Source: Acidisarcina polymorpha
Lineage (GTDB): Bacteria; Acidobacteriota; Terriglobia; Terriglobales; Acidobacteriaceae
Direction: 5' to 3'
DNA length: 64,000 nt
Assembly: GCF_003330725.1 (NCBI RefSeq)
Contig: NZ_CP030840.1
Location: 3,906,001 to 3,970,000, forward strand
The notes under the pieces were generated by a model, which was not told the DNA's origin, did not search any database, and was given only the letters and a program-made list of their open reading frames with translations. Below are positions 25,992 through 34,552 of the stretch, one piece after another. How positions within the stretch are numbered: the first letter of the stretch is position 1; each line of letters opens with the position of its first letter. Position numbers and translations under genes: made by a program.

Positions 25992-27415
25992 TGCGCGCCG
26001 CTTCTCGTTCGCGGATAGCGATTATCGGAGGCGGCATTGCCGGAGTCTCTACCGCCTATGAACTCTCGCGGAACGGTCACGCTGACTTCGTTCTGTATGA
26101 AGCCTCGGCACGGCTGGGGGGGATCGTTGAGACGGTTCACCAAGACGGCTTTGTCATTGAGTGCGGCCCCGACTCATGGGTGACTGAAAAGCCATGGGCC
26201 CGCGACCTCGCTCTGGAACTTGGCCTCGAAGCAGAGATCCTCGCCTCGAACGATGCCATTCGACGCACTTATCTGCTCTTAAACGGCGAATTGACTCCGA
26301 TGCCAGACAGCATGCGGATGATGGTTCCCACCGACCTTGAAGATATTGAGCGTTCGCCCCTTTTTAGCGAGGCAGCCAAGCAGGCTTATCGCCTAGAGGC
26401 CTTGCGGGCCGCGGAGTTCAAGGCGTCTGCAGCCGCGCGCCCTTCACTGGAAGATGAGTCCGTGGCCTGTTTTGTCGAGCGGCACTTTGGCAGTGAGGTC
26501 ACCGAAAAGGTTGCTGGCCCACTTCTCAGTGGAGTTTTCGGCGGCGACATTCGTCAGCTCAGCGCTTCGGCAGTGATGGCGCCCTTCGTCAAGATGGAGC
26601 AGGAATACGGCAGCCTGGTGGTTGCGCTACAAAAGCAACGTTCTCAGAAACGACAAAGTTCGGCGGTCTTCACGACTCTGAAGAGCGGCCTGCAAACGCT
26701 GGTCGAACGAATGACGGCCGTCATTCCACCCTCTAATCTCCGCTTGAGTGAGCCGGTTTCGGAGATGAACTGGAGCCGAGGGGAGTGGGAAGTTGCTACT
26801 CGTTCTGGCTTGGCCTGCTTCGATAGGGTGGTTTTAGCAACTCCGGTCCACATCAGCCGCAGATTAGTCGCGCGCTGGAATTCCGAACTAGGCTCCCTCT
26901 TGGACATCGAAGCAACTTCCGCGGTTGTGGTCGCGTTTGCTTTTAGCCCGGAGTTGGCTAGCTCGGTGCAAACTCCTAAGGGCTTCGGTTTTCTCGTTCC
27001 TCAATCCCAAAATGAATTGATCGGCCAAGAGCCCGAGCTGCTTGCCGCCACCTTTGTCGACCAGAAATTTTCACACCGAGTTCCCGAAGGCGGCATGCTC
27101 ATTCGCGCCTTCTATGGAGGCGAGTCTGCCCCCAAGCTCCTGGACGAGGACGATAGTTCCATTCTGAAGCTGAGTCATCGCCGCCTTTCGCACATCCTGG
27201 GCGAACTACCCGAACCCAGCATCGCTCTGGTTCGTCGATGGCCTCGTTCTCTGCCGCAGTACACGATCGGCCATCGCCGCAGAGTCGGCCGGATCGAAGA
27301 AATCAGCCGTGAAATTCCCGGCTTTTACCTGGTCGGCAACGCCTTTCATGGAGTCGGTCTACCTGACCTGGTTCGTCAAGGCCGCGCTCTGGCAAATAGC
27401 TTACTCGCCTCCTGA
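25991..27415 (+). CDS. hemY: HemY-type porphyrinogen oxidase (FAD-dependent)
   Basis: A 474-residue flavoenzyme of the HemY/PPOX family that oxidises protoporphyrinogen IX, or coproporphyrinogen III in the alternative pathway, with O2. It has the N-terminal FAD motif IAIIGGGIAGVSTAYELS, the EASARLGGIVETV second fingerprint, ECGPDSW, and the C-terminal GNAFHGVGLPDLVRQGRALA that closes the FAD site. It shares its fold with the carotenoid desaturases encoded downstream, but the GPDSW and GVGLPD motifs separate it clearly. It is coupled to hemH by a one-base overlap and is the last gene of the haem operon. Confidence 0.93.
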   Translation: MRAASRSRIAIIGGGIAGVSTAYELSRNGHADFVLYEASARLGGIVETVHQDGFVIECGPDSWVTEKPWARDLALELGLEAEILASNDAIRRTYLLLNGELTPMPDSMRMMVPTDLEDIERSPLFSEAAKQAYRLEALRAAEFKASAAARPSLEDESVACFVERHFGSEVTEKVAGPLLSGVFGGDIRQLSASAVMAPFVKMEQEYGSLVVALQKQRSQKRQSSAVFTTLKSGLQTLVERMTAVIPPSNLRLSEPVSEMNWSRGEWEVATRSGLACFDRVVLATPVHISRRLVARWNSELGSLLDIEATSAVVVAFAFSPELASSVQTPKGFGFLVPQSQNELIGQEPELLAATFVDQKFSHRVPEGGMLIRAFYGGESAPKLLDEDDSSILKLSHRRLSHILGELPEPSIALVRRWPRSLPQYTIGHRRRVGRIEEISREIPGFYLVGNAFHGVGLPDLVRQGRALANSLLAS

Positions 27416-27517
27416 TCTGTTTGCCTCCGACGTCTTGCCTCAAACCTCAACTTTCGCGACATTTCAATCGTCTCCGGTTTAGGCACTATGAGCTTTGCGT
27501 CTGCCTGGAGGTTCACG

Positions 27518-27619
27518 ATGACCGAAGTCCGTAAGCGCCTGCTTATCGCATGTTCTTGCCTTCTGCTTGGATCGGTGGAAGTCCTAGTTGAGCTCTTCGG
27601 CGCCGTCGCCTCTCGCTGA
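27518..27619 (+). CDS. Possible small ORF, 33 codons, between hemY and crt genes
   Basis: A perfect Shine-Dalgarno GGAGG sits six bases before this ATG, and the 33-residue product has a basic start (MTEVRKRLL) followed by a hydrophobic stretch with two Cys (IACSCLLLGSV) and a second hydrophobic run, like a tiny membrane peptide or truncated signal sequence. An in-frame ATG at 27488 would extend it by ten residues. No family is recognised. It could be a leader peptide of the carotenoid operon or a chance ORF; the ribosome-binding site is the only real support. Confidence 0.35.
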   Translation: MTEVRKRLLIACSCLLLGSVEVLVELFGAVASR

Positions 27620-27675
27620 CGCACTCCGCCTCTCAGCGATTCAGACTGGCACTTTCGTGCGAGCAACATTTGCCA

Positions 27676-27763
27676 GTTGAAAGTCAAGTTCTCGTTTCAA
27701 CTCCTTTCAAAAGAGTATGGTGAGTGTGACTTGCTTATGAAAGATTTGAACCATGGTGTTCAA
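27676..27763. promoter_or_regulatory. Cluster of TTGAA/TTCAA inverted repeats upstream of the carotenoid genes
   Basis: Two inverted repeats with the same half-site occur ahead of the first carotenoid gene: GTTGAAA (27676-27682) with TTTCAAC (27695-27701), and TTGAAC (27746-27751) with GTTCAA (27758-27763). A further TTCAA is at 27820-27824. The arrangement suggests a repressor or activator site controlling the crt operon. The rest of the 27416-27823 gap holds only the small ORF at 27518; a leftward 103-codon ORF there is not convincing. Confidence 0.4.
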
Positions 27764-27823
27764 TCGCAATTCCGGCAATCACGGTCTTGGTACTTCCGCA
27801 GAGCCGATTAATTGTCAAATTCA

Positions 27824-29374
27824 ATGATGAGAAAAACTCAGAAGATAGTGATCGTCGGAGCCGGTCCAGGTGGCCTAGCTGCTGCGATTCTGCTCGCCAA
27901 GTCTGGCGTAGAAGTCATGGTTGTCGAGAAGCGCGCCACCGTCGGCGGCCGCACCTCGACGATCGAGCGCGAAGGATTCAAGTTCGACACGGGTCCGACA
28001 TTCTTCTTGTATCCGCGGGTGCTGCGCGAGATCTTCGCTGCCGCCGGGCGCAACCTCGATGCTGAGGTCCCAATGGAGCGGCTGGATCCCCAATACCGCC
28101 TGGTTTTCGGTTCGGGCGGTGAACTGCTCGCGACCCCCGACCTCCAACGGATGGAGCAAGCCATCGCAGCACTATGTCCTCGCGATGCCGCCGGTTTCCA
28201 TCGGTTCTTCATGGATAACCGGAACAAGCTCGACCGCTTTCTGCCATTTCTCGAGAATCCCTTCGATAGCTGGCGCGATCTGGCGAAGCTCCAGATGTTG
28301 AAGATGCTGCCGACGCTGCGGCCCTGGAGTTCGCTCGATACTGATTTGCGCCGGTACTTCTCCGACGAGCGAATCCGGCTGGGCTTCAGTTTTCAATCGA
28401 AGTATCTCGGCATGTCACCCTTCACCTGTCCGAGCCTTTTCAGCATCCTGTCGTTCCTCGAATACGAGCACGGAGTTTTTCATCCCATCGGCGGCTGCGG
28501 AGCGGTCACTCTGGCAATGGCTCGTGTAGCCCAGGACCTGGGCGTTAAGATCCTGCTCGAAGAACCTGTCGAAAGCATGATCTTCGACGGACGCAAAGCT
28601 ACGGGCGTCAAGACCGCATCGCGAACTCTGAAGGCCGATGCGGTTGTCGTGAACGCTGATTTTGCTGAAGCCATGCGTCGTATGGTGCCCAACCAACTGC
28701 GCCGCAAGTGGACCAACGAACGCATTGCCTCCAAGCGGTTTTCCTGCTCGACATTCATGATGTATCTCGGCATAGAAGGCATCTACAAAGACGTTGCTCA
28801 CCACACTATTTACCTATCCAAGAATTACGAGCAGAACCTTCGCGATATTGAGAAAGATCACGTTCTTTCGAACGACCCTTCTTTCTACGTTCAGAACGCA
28901 TGCGTTACCGACCCGAGCCTTGCTCCGCGCGGTTCAAGCGCCCTCTACATACTTGCGCCGGTGAGCCATCAAACTCCAAATATTGACTGGCCCGAGCAAC
29001 AACTGGCGTTTCGTAAGACGGTTCTCGCTCAACTATCGAAGGTCGGCATCGAAGGAGTGGAAGAGCGCATTCGGTTCGAGAAGATCATTACTCCAAAGGA
29101 CTGGCAGCTCGATTACGGATTGCATCAGGGCGCGACGTTCAGCATGGCGCATAATTTAAGGCAGATGCTTCATCTCCGTCCGCATAACCGGTTTGAAGAT
29201 CTAGATCGCGTTTACCTGGTCGGGGGAGGGACGCATCCGGGAAGCGGATTGCCCGTCATCTTCGAATCCGCGCGCATCACGTCGCGGCTTTTGCTTGAAG
29301 ACTTGAACGTGCAGCCACGTTGGGCGGAGCAAGCGACATTGCAGCCGGCGCCGATGTACGAGGCAGCTTCTTGA
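27824..29374 (+). CDS. Carotenoid desaturase, CrtN/CrtI family
   Basis: A 516-residue FAD-dependent polyene desaturase. The FAD motif IVIVGAGPGGLAAAILLAKSG is near the start, followed by GGRTSTIEREGFKFDTGPTFF; the C-terminal bacterial-type desaturase signature RVYLVGGGTHPGSGLPVIFESARITSRLLL is intact. In a cluster with an aldehyde dehydrogenase, a second desaturase-like enzyme, an acyltransferase and a glycosyltransferase, the best model is a CrtN-like enzyme desaturating a C30 precursor, although a C40 phytoene substrate cannot be excluded. The start is ATG at 27824 or 27827; TTG at 27812 is also in frame and none has a clear ribosome-binding site. The stop overlaps the next start as TGATG. 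Confidence 0.88.
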   Translation: MMRKTQKIVIVGAGPGGLAAAILLAKSGVEVMVVEKRATVGGRTSTIEREGFKFDTGPTFFLYPRVLREIFAAAGRNLDAEVPMERLDPQYRLVFGSGGELLATPDLQRMEQAIAALCPRDAAGFHRFFMDNRNKLDRFLPFLENPFDSWRDLAKLQMLKMLPTLRPWSSLDTDLRRYFSDERIRLGFSFQSKYLGMSPFTCPSLFSILSFLEYEHGVFHPIGGCGAVTLAMARVAQDLGVKILLEEPVESMIFDGRKATGVKTASRTLKADAVVVNADFAEAMRRMVPNQLRRKWTNERIASKRFSCSTFMMYLGIEGIYKDVAHHTIYLSKNYEQNLRDIEKDHVLSNDPSFYVQNACVTDPSLAPRGSSALYILAPVSHQTPNIDWPEQQLAFRKTVLAQLSKVGIEGVEERIRFEKIITPKDWQLDYGLHQGATFSMAHNLRQMLHLRPHNRFEDLDRVYLVGGGTHPGSGLPVIFESARITSRLLLEDLNVQPRWAEQATLQPAPMYEAAS

Positions 29375-30897
29375 TGAGGGCGCGCGTGGGCGCAGGCTTC
29401 GCAGAGAAGGGAAACGGTATGGATGCCGCTGCAACCGAACACATGGCGACCCTTATCGGTAAGGCCCGAGACGCGCAGCAGGCGTGGGCGGGCGTCCCAT
29501 TGCAAGATCGGTTGAGAATTCTCCGCGGATTTCGCCACGCGCTTGCCGAATCAGCCGACGACATAGCTGCAACCATCCCCAATCATCTGCCGGGTAGTCT
29601 GCAACGCACGCATGCCGATACGCTCGTCTCCGAGGTCCTGCCGCTGGCCGAGGCCTGCCGCTTTCTCGAACGCGAAGCAACCTCCATCCTTGCGCCATAT
29701 AGCCCCGGCTCTGACAACCGGCCTTTCTGGCTGCGTGGCGTTTCCACAGAGATTCGGCGCGAACCTATAGGGATAGTGTTGATTATCGGCCCGGGGAATT
29801 ATCCGCTGTTCCTGCCCGGGGTTCAGGCGCTTCAAGGGTTGGCCGCTGGCAACGCGGTTCTTTGGAAACCCGCACATGGAGGAGGAACAGCGGCGAAAGC
29901 TTGCCGGCTGCTGCTGATTGCTTCAGGCATCGACCCATCGCTATTGCAAGTCCTAGAGGAGGCGCCCACTGCCGCCACCGCAGCTATTCGGTCGGGGGTC
30001 GACAAAGTTTTCCTCACCGGATCAGCCGCCACCGGCACCACGGTTCTTCACGAGTTGGCGGAAACTCTGACCCCTTCCGTGATGGAGCTTTCCGGTTGCG
30101 ACGCGGTTTTTGTTCTCGACGGGGCAGACCTGGGCCGGACCGCCGAAGCTCTCGCCTTTGGCATGCGTCTTAACGGATCGGCAACCTGCATGGCGCCGCG
30201 GCGAGTATTTGCAACTACTGCTGTGGCAGAAAGACTGGGCGGTCTTCTCGAGGACGCTTTGAGTGCCCTCGATCCGGTGCATGTTCCCGAGAAAACCAGT
30301 GATCTGCTTCAGGAGCTCATGTTCGATGCTGAGAACAAGGGCGCCCACTTCAGGCTCAACGGGTTCAACCGTGCGATCCGCGCACAAGCCGGAGGAACAC
30401 TGCTCCATCCCACCCTCGTCACTCAAGCGACAGCAGATATGGACTTATGCCGCACAGATCTATTCGCACCGGTTCTCTCGATTATCGAGGTCTCGAATGA
30501 GGATGAGGCGATCGAAGCGGATAGCCGATGTCCGTACGCGTTAACTGCCGCGGTGTTTGGACGACCCCATGAGGCGCAGCGATTGGCGTCGCGGATCCCG
30601 GCCGGATCAGTACTGATCAACGACATCATCGTATCGACCGCCGATCCCCGTGCCCCTTTCGGCGGCCGCAAACGGAGCGGCTTCGGAGCAACCCGAGGTC
30701 GCGAAGGGTTACTTGAAATGACCACGTTCAAGACGATCCAAACTCAGATTGCAAAGGACCGGCGCGCCTACGCACCGCCCACACCGCACCATTCCCAATT
30801 TATCGCCGGCTACATACGGGCGGCCCACGGCGGAAGCTGGCGCTCACGGATGCAGGGCGCGCGCGAATTCCTACGCGCCATGATGAAACTGAAGTGA
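29374..30897 (+). CDS. Aldehyde dehydrogenase, carotenoid-aldehyde oxidising type
   Basis: A 507-residue NAD(P)-dependent aldehyde dehydrogenase. It contains the cofactor-fold motif VFLTGSAATGTTVL, the general-base Glu in VMELSGCDAVFVLD and the nucleophilic Cys in NGSATCMAPRR; the C-terminal APFGGRKRSGFGATRGREGLL is conserved. Its position between two carotenoid desaturase-family genes matches AldH/CrtNc, which oxidises diaponeurosporenal to the acid in C30 pathways, and supports that role by context. The start at 29374 is coupled to the upstream stop (TGATG); an internal ATG at 29419 with AAGGGA upstream is an alternative. The C-terminal 45 residues extend beyond the catalytic domain with basic and aromatic residues that may bind membrane. 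Confidence 0.86.
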   Translation: MRARVGAGFAEKGNGMDAAATEHMATLIGKARDAQQAWAGVPLQDRLRILRGFRHALAESADDIAATIPNHLPGSLQRTHADTLVSEVLPLAEACRFLEREATSILAPYSPGSDNRPFWLRGVSTEIRREPIGIVLIIGPGNYPLFLPGVQALQGLAAGNAVLWKPAHGGGTAAKACRLLLIASGIDPSLLQVLEEAPTAATAAIRSGVDKVFLTGSAATGTTVLHELAETLTPSVMELSGCDAVFVLDGADLGRTAEALAFGMRLNGSATCMAPRRVFATTAVAERLGGLLEDALSALDPVHVPEKTSDLLQELMFDAENKGAHFRLNGFNRAIRAQAGGTLLHPTLVTQATADMDLCRTDLFAPVLSIIEVSNEDEAIEADSRCPYALTAAVFGRPHEAQRLASRIPAGSVLINDIIVSTADPRAPFGGRKRSGFGATRGREGLLEMTTFKTIQTQIAKDRRAYAPPTPHHSQFIAGYIRAAHGGSWRSRMQGAREFLRAMMKLK

Positions 30898-31004
30898 CGA
30901 TGGATGTTGTGGTAGCCGGAATGCAGCTGAAGAGAGTTAAGAAGCACGACGCCCTTTTGGTTAAACAAGCGAGATAGGGTGGCTCGCAATTCAGGAGAAG
31001 TGCA

Positions 31005-32555
31005 ATGCGTGTAGCAGTTATCGGTTCCGGTTTAGGAGGGCTGGCCGCGGCCTGTACCCTCGCCGCCCGCGGCTACGATGTCGAAGTATTTGAGAAGAAT
31101 GCCTGGCTCGGCGGCAAGGCTGCGCAGTTGCAGGAGCAGGGTTTCCGCTTTGATATGGGACCGACTATCCTCATACGCCCTTCGGTGCTCCAACGAATTT
31201 TTGGGGAAGCCGGCCGCAAACTCTCCGACTATCTTGATATGGTGCGCCTCGACCCGCAATGGCGCTGTTTTTTTGAAGACGGTTCTGTCCTGGATCTTAA
31301 GCACGAAACCGGCGAGATGGCCGAGCTCCTGAATCAGCGCGAGCCTGGTCTTGGGCAGCGCTATGTCGAGTTTATGGAGATGTCGGAGAAGCTGCATACT
31401 ATCTCAGACAAGTTCTTCTTCTGGAAGTCAGTGGGTTCGATGTGGGACACCTTCGATATCAACGGCGCGTTTGATATCAAGGTGCTCAAAGACGTTATGC
31501 GGATGCGCCTTGGCCAGACAGTCGGCGGAACTATTCGCAGCTTCATCAAAGACCCAAACGTGGCGCAGATGCTTGATCACTACGTTCAATACGTAGGTTC
31601 CTCGCCGGAAGCGTCGCCGGCCATCCTCTGCGCGATCGGCCACATGCAGTCGGAGGAGGGTATCTGGTATCCCATGGGCGGCACACGCGCCGTTCCCGAG
31701 GCGCTGGTCAAACTCGGCAAGGAACTGGGTGTTCGCTATCGCACTGCGGTCGAGGTCGAGCGCTTGCTCGTCGAAGACGGAAAGATTACCGGTCTGATTG
31801 CGAATAGCTTTGGCGGCAGCGAGCAGTACAAGTTCGACGCCGTCATCTCGAACGAAGATGCCGTGCGGACCTATCGCGAGTTAATTGGCGGAGAGACTGC
31901 AAAAACGTTCGATAGGCGGCGCGAATATGAACCCGCTTGCTCTGGTGTCGTCCTTTACTTAGGACTCAGCAAAAGCTATGACCATCTTGCCCATCATGAC
32001 TTTGTATTCTCACGCGATCCGCTGGAGGAGTTTCACCACATTTACGATCTCGGCGAACCAGCGCCGGATCCGACCTGTTATCTCGCCTCGACGACACGCA
32101 CCGAGCCGGCGACCGCTCCTCCCGGCGGCGATGCGCTTTACGTCCTCGTGCACACGCCCTTTCTGCGCCCTAAACATGACTGGTCAAAGATGTTTCCGGC
32201 CTATCGCCAAGTCATCCTCGACAAGCTCAAGCGGACTGCGGGCCTGACCGATATAGAAGACCGCATTGTTTTCGAAAGGGCACTCACGCCAGTCGACATT
32301 CACAACCGCTACAAGGTGCTGAACGGCGCAATCTACGGCCTCTCGAGTCATGGCCGTCTCAATGGAGCGTTCAAGCCTGCCAATGCCAGCCGCGAAGTGG
32401 ACGGATTGTTTCTCGCTGGTGGCGCGGCCCACCCCGGTCCCGGCATGCCGATGGTCATGATGTCGGGATGGATTGCTGCCGATGCGCTCGACCAGCGGTA
32501 CACCGGAGGATCGCCACGCAGGCAAATCGAAGAGACGCTTTCCGCCGCATCATGA
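31005..32555 (+). CDS. Second CrtI-family enzyme, CrtP/CrtNb-like terminal oxidase
   Basis: A 516-residue FAD protein related to the first desaturase: MRVAVIGSGLGGLAAACTLAARG, GGKAAQLQEQGFRFDMGPTI, and the C-terminal LFLAGGAAHPGPGMPMVMMSGWIAAD. The last block differs from a classical desaturase (GPGMPMV for GSGLPVI) in the way seen for CrtP/CrtNb oxidases, which introduce a terminal aldehyde into diaponeurosporene or diapolycopene. Together with the aldehyde dehydrogenase upstream this predicts conversion of a methyl end to a carboxylate. AGGAGA lies seven bases before the ATG. The stop overlaps the acyltransferase start as ATGA. The 107-nt gap upstream has no strong signal. Confidence 0.86.
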   Translation: MRVAVIGSGLGGLAAACTLAARGYDVEVFEKNAWLGGKAAQLQEQGFRFDMGPTILIRPSVLQRIFGEAGRKLSDYLDMVRLDPQWRCFFEDGSVLDLKHETGEMAELLNQREPGLGQRYVEFMEMSEKLHTISDKFFFWKSVGSMWDTFDINGAFDIKVLKDVMRMRLGQTVGGTIRSFIKDPNVAQMLDHYVQYVGSSPEASPAILCAIGHMQSEEGIWYPMGGTRAVPEALVKLGKELGVRYRTAVEVERLLVEDGKITGLIANSFGGSEQYKFDAVISNEDAVRTYRELIGGETAKTFDRRREYEPACSGVVLYLGLSKSYDHLAHHDFVFSRDPLEEFHHIYDLGEPAPDPTCYLASTTRTEPATAPPGGDALYVLVHTPFLRPKHDWSKMFPAYRQVILDKLKRTAGLTDIEDRIVFERALTPVDIHNRYKVLNGAIYGLSSHGRLNGAFKPANASREVDGLFLAGGAAHPGPGMPMVMMSGWIAADALDQRYTGGSPRRQIEETLSAAS

Positions 32556-33355
32556 ACATGGAGCGGAGACCGGGTGATTCAGTCACCAAGCCTTCAAGGC
32601 GCCTGCTGGCTGCCTTTGCCCTCTATCTTCGCTGGTACATCGGTCGCCACTTCCATGCTTTGCGCATCGCCCATAGCGAGAGGTTTCCGCGGTCGGTGCA
32701 GGGCCCGACAATCATCTATCTCAACCATCCATCCTGGTGGGATCCGCTGACGTGCATCATGGTTTCCCGCTACTTTTTGCCGCTTGCGAGCCACTACGCG
32801 CCTATGGATGAGTCGGCTCTGGCGCGTTATGGATTCTTTGGCAGACTCGGGCTCTTCCCGGTTGAACTCAACTCGCCACGCGGGGCCAGGCAGTTTCTTC
32901 GTTCCAGCGCAAAAATCTTGTCGACACCGAACTCGGTTTTGTGGCTTACACCGCAAGGCCACTTTACCGATCCGCGGCCTCGGCCACTTGTTTTGAAAAC
33001 GGGATTGGCCTCGCTGCTTTCGCGCTTCCCCTCAGCAACACTGATACCGCTGGCGATCGAGTACACCTATTGGGATGAGCGTCTTCCGGAGATACTGCTG
33101 AACATCGGTCTTCCTCTTCGTGCCAGCGACAGCCTTTCGAAGACGTCCGAGTGCAACGCGGTACTAGCCGCCTCGTTGAGTGCGGCTCAGGATGAACTTG
33201 CACGTCTCGCGATCACTCGCGACGCCGGTCACTTCGAAGCGCTGCTTGAGGGAGGCGCGGGCGTCGGGGCCTTCTACGACCTCTGGCAGCGCTTCCGTGC
33301 CGGCTCCCGCGGAGAGCGCTACCAGGCCGAACATGGGAGTATTCATCGCTCATGA
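32552..33355 (+). CDS. PlsC-like acyltransferase in the carotenoid cluster
   Basis: A 267-residue membrane-associated acyltransferase of the lysophospholipid acyltransferase (LPLAT) family. The catalytic HxxxxD is intact (NHPSWWD, H59 and D64). The substrate-binding block that is usually FPEGTRS is instead TPQGHFTDPR, so it is not a standard PlsC. In this cluster it probably acylates the sugar of a carotenoid glycoside, the step done by CrtO in staphyloxanthin synthesis; orthology to that enzyme is not claimed. The start overlaps the upstream stop (ATGA), and its own stop overlaps the next start (ATGA), giving tight translational coupling. Confidence 0.83.
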   Translation: MNMERRPGDSVTKPSRRLLAAFALYLRWYIGRHFHALRIAHSERFPRSVQGPTIIYLNHPSWWDPLTCIMVSRYFLPLASHYAPMDESALARYGFFGRLGLFPVELNSPRGARQFLRSSAKILSTPNSVLWLTPQGHFTDPRPRPLVLKTGLASLLSRFPSATLIPLAIEYTYWDERLPEILLNIGLPLRASDSLSKTSECNAVLAASLSAAQDELARLAITRDAGHFEALLEGGAGVGAFYDLWQRFRAGSRGERYQAEHGSIHRS

Positions 33356-34491
33356 TTCTTATTCGTCTAATTGAACTCGTCCTATTTTGTTCCGTCGTTC
33401 CAGCAGCATTGTTTTTGTGGAACGTCGCTCTCTATCACGAACCGCGGAAGAGCGGAATAGCTGAACTCAAGCCGTTATCTGTCCTGATTCCGGCGCGCAA
33501 TGAAGAGCGTTCCATCTGTGCATCCGTTGAAAGCGTGCTGCTCTCCCGGGATATTGAATTCGAGATTATTGTTCTCGATGATTCCTCGACAGACCGTACG
33601 GAAGAGATGGTCGCTCAGATCGCTGCAAGCGACCCGCGGGTCCGCGTTGAGCCCGCGCCTCCGCTCCCAGCGGGATGGAACGGCAAGCAACACGCCTGCT
33701 ATGTTCTGGCCTCACTCGCCCGTTATGACACCTTCTGTTTTCTCGATGCAGATGTCCGCCTTCAGCCGGGAGCGCTCTCGAGGATGTCTGCATTTCTCGA
33801 GACTTCCGGCTCCGACCTTGTCAGTGGATTTCCATTTCAAGAAACCAAGACCTTCCTCGAGTGGTTACTGCTTCCGCTGATCCACTTCGTTCTGCTTGCC
33901 TATCTCCCGATTGCCGGCATGCGCAAATTTCGGGCCCCGGGCTTTGCTGCCGGCTGCGGCCAGTTCCTGATGGTGCGCCGTGCACCTTACTTTCAAAGCG
34001 GAGGCCACGCCGCCATTCGCACCACCATGCATGACGGGCTTCTGCTACCGCAGCTGTTACGAAAGCATGGTTTTCGCACCGATATCGCGGACCTAACGAA
34101 TCTTGCGACCTGCCGGATGTATCAATGTTCCTCGGAAGTATGGAGCGGACTCGCGAAGAATGCTACCGAAGGACTTGCTGCCCCCTCCCGCATCTTGTTC
34201 TTCAGTGGACTTCTGTTTTTCGGCCAGATAGCCCCGCTGCTACTGGCGGTTGCCATCCTGATTACACCGCTCTCTGTTATTGGCGTAATCAGGCCCTGGA
34301 TCTTTGCTGCCGTGCTCGCTTCGTTGTTACCCCGGCTCGTCGCAGTTATGCGTTTTCGTCAACGCTTGATGAGCGCAGTCTTGCATCCGATCGGTATTGC
34401 GGTACTGTTGGCTCTTCAGTGGTATGCGTTTTTTAGGAAATTGGCCGGCCAGCAAGCGACGTGGAAGGACCGCGTCTACAACGCAGGCTAG
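33352..34491 (+). CDS. GT2 glycosyltransferase, CrtQ-like
   Basis: A 379-residue membrane-anchored family 2 glycosyltransferase. An N-terminal helix (LIELVLFCSVVPAALFLW) precedes the catalytic domain with SVLIPARNEERSI, IIVLDDSSTDRT, LPAGWNGKQHAC and the metal-binding DAD (D132, D134); three C-terminal helices follow. The PLPAGWNGKxHAC block and this membrane layout match the CrtQ group, which esterifies diaponeurosporenoic acid with glucose. It overlaps the acyltransferase stop by four bases. It is therefore predicted to glycosylate the carotenoid acid made by the enzymes upstream. The actual sugar is unknown. Confidence 0.85.
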   Translation: MILIRLIELVLFCSVVPAALFLWNVALYHEPRKSGIAELKPLSVLIPARNEERSICASVESVLLSRDIEFEIIVLDDSSTDRTEEMVAQIAASDPRVRVEPAPPLPAGWNGKQHACYVLASLARYDTFCFLDADVRLQPGALSRMSAFLETSGSDLVSGFPFQETKTFLEWLLLPLIHFVLLAYLPIAGMRKFRAPGFAAGCGQFLMVRRAPYFQSGGHAAIRTTMHDGLLLPQLLRKHGFRTDIADLTNLATCRMYQCSSEVWSGLAKNATEGLAAPSRILFFSGLLFFGQIAPLLLAVAILITPLSVIGVIRPWIFAAVLASLLPRLVAVMRFRQRLMSAVLHPIGIAVLLALQWYAFFRKLAGQQATWKDRVYNAG

Positions 34492-34552
34492 CTACGAATG
34501 CTCCTGTGAAGACTGTTCGGCCCGAATGTGAGCTTATAAAATTCGATTCGGA

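Noticed and set aside
27376-27687. Leftward 103-codon ORF overlapping the end of hemY
   Set aside because: Very Arg-rich product, overlaps a well-supported gene, and no ribosome-binding site was seen.
30900-30977. 25-codon ORF between the aldehyde dehydrogenase and second desaturase genes
   Set aside because: It has no clear Shine-Dalgarno sequence and the peptide is featureless; chance is the simpler explanation.
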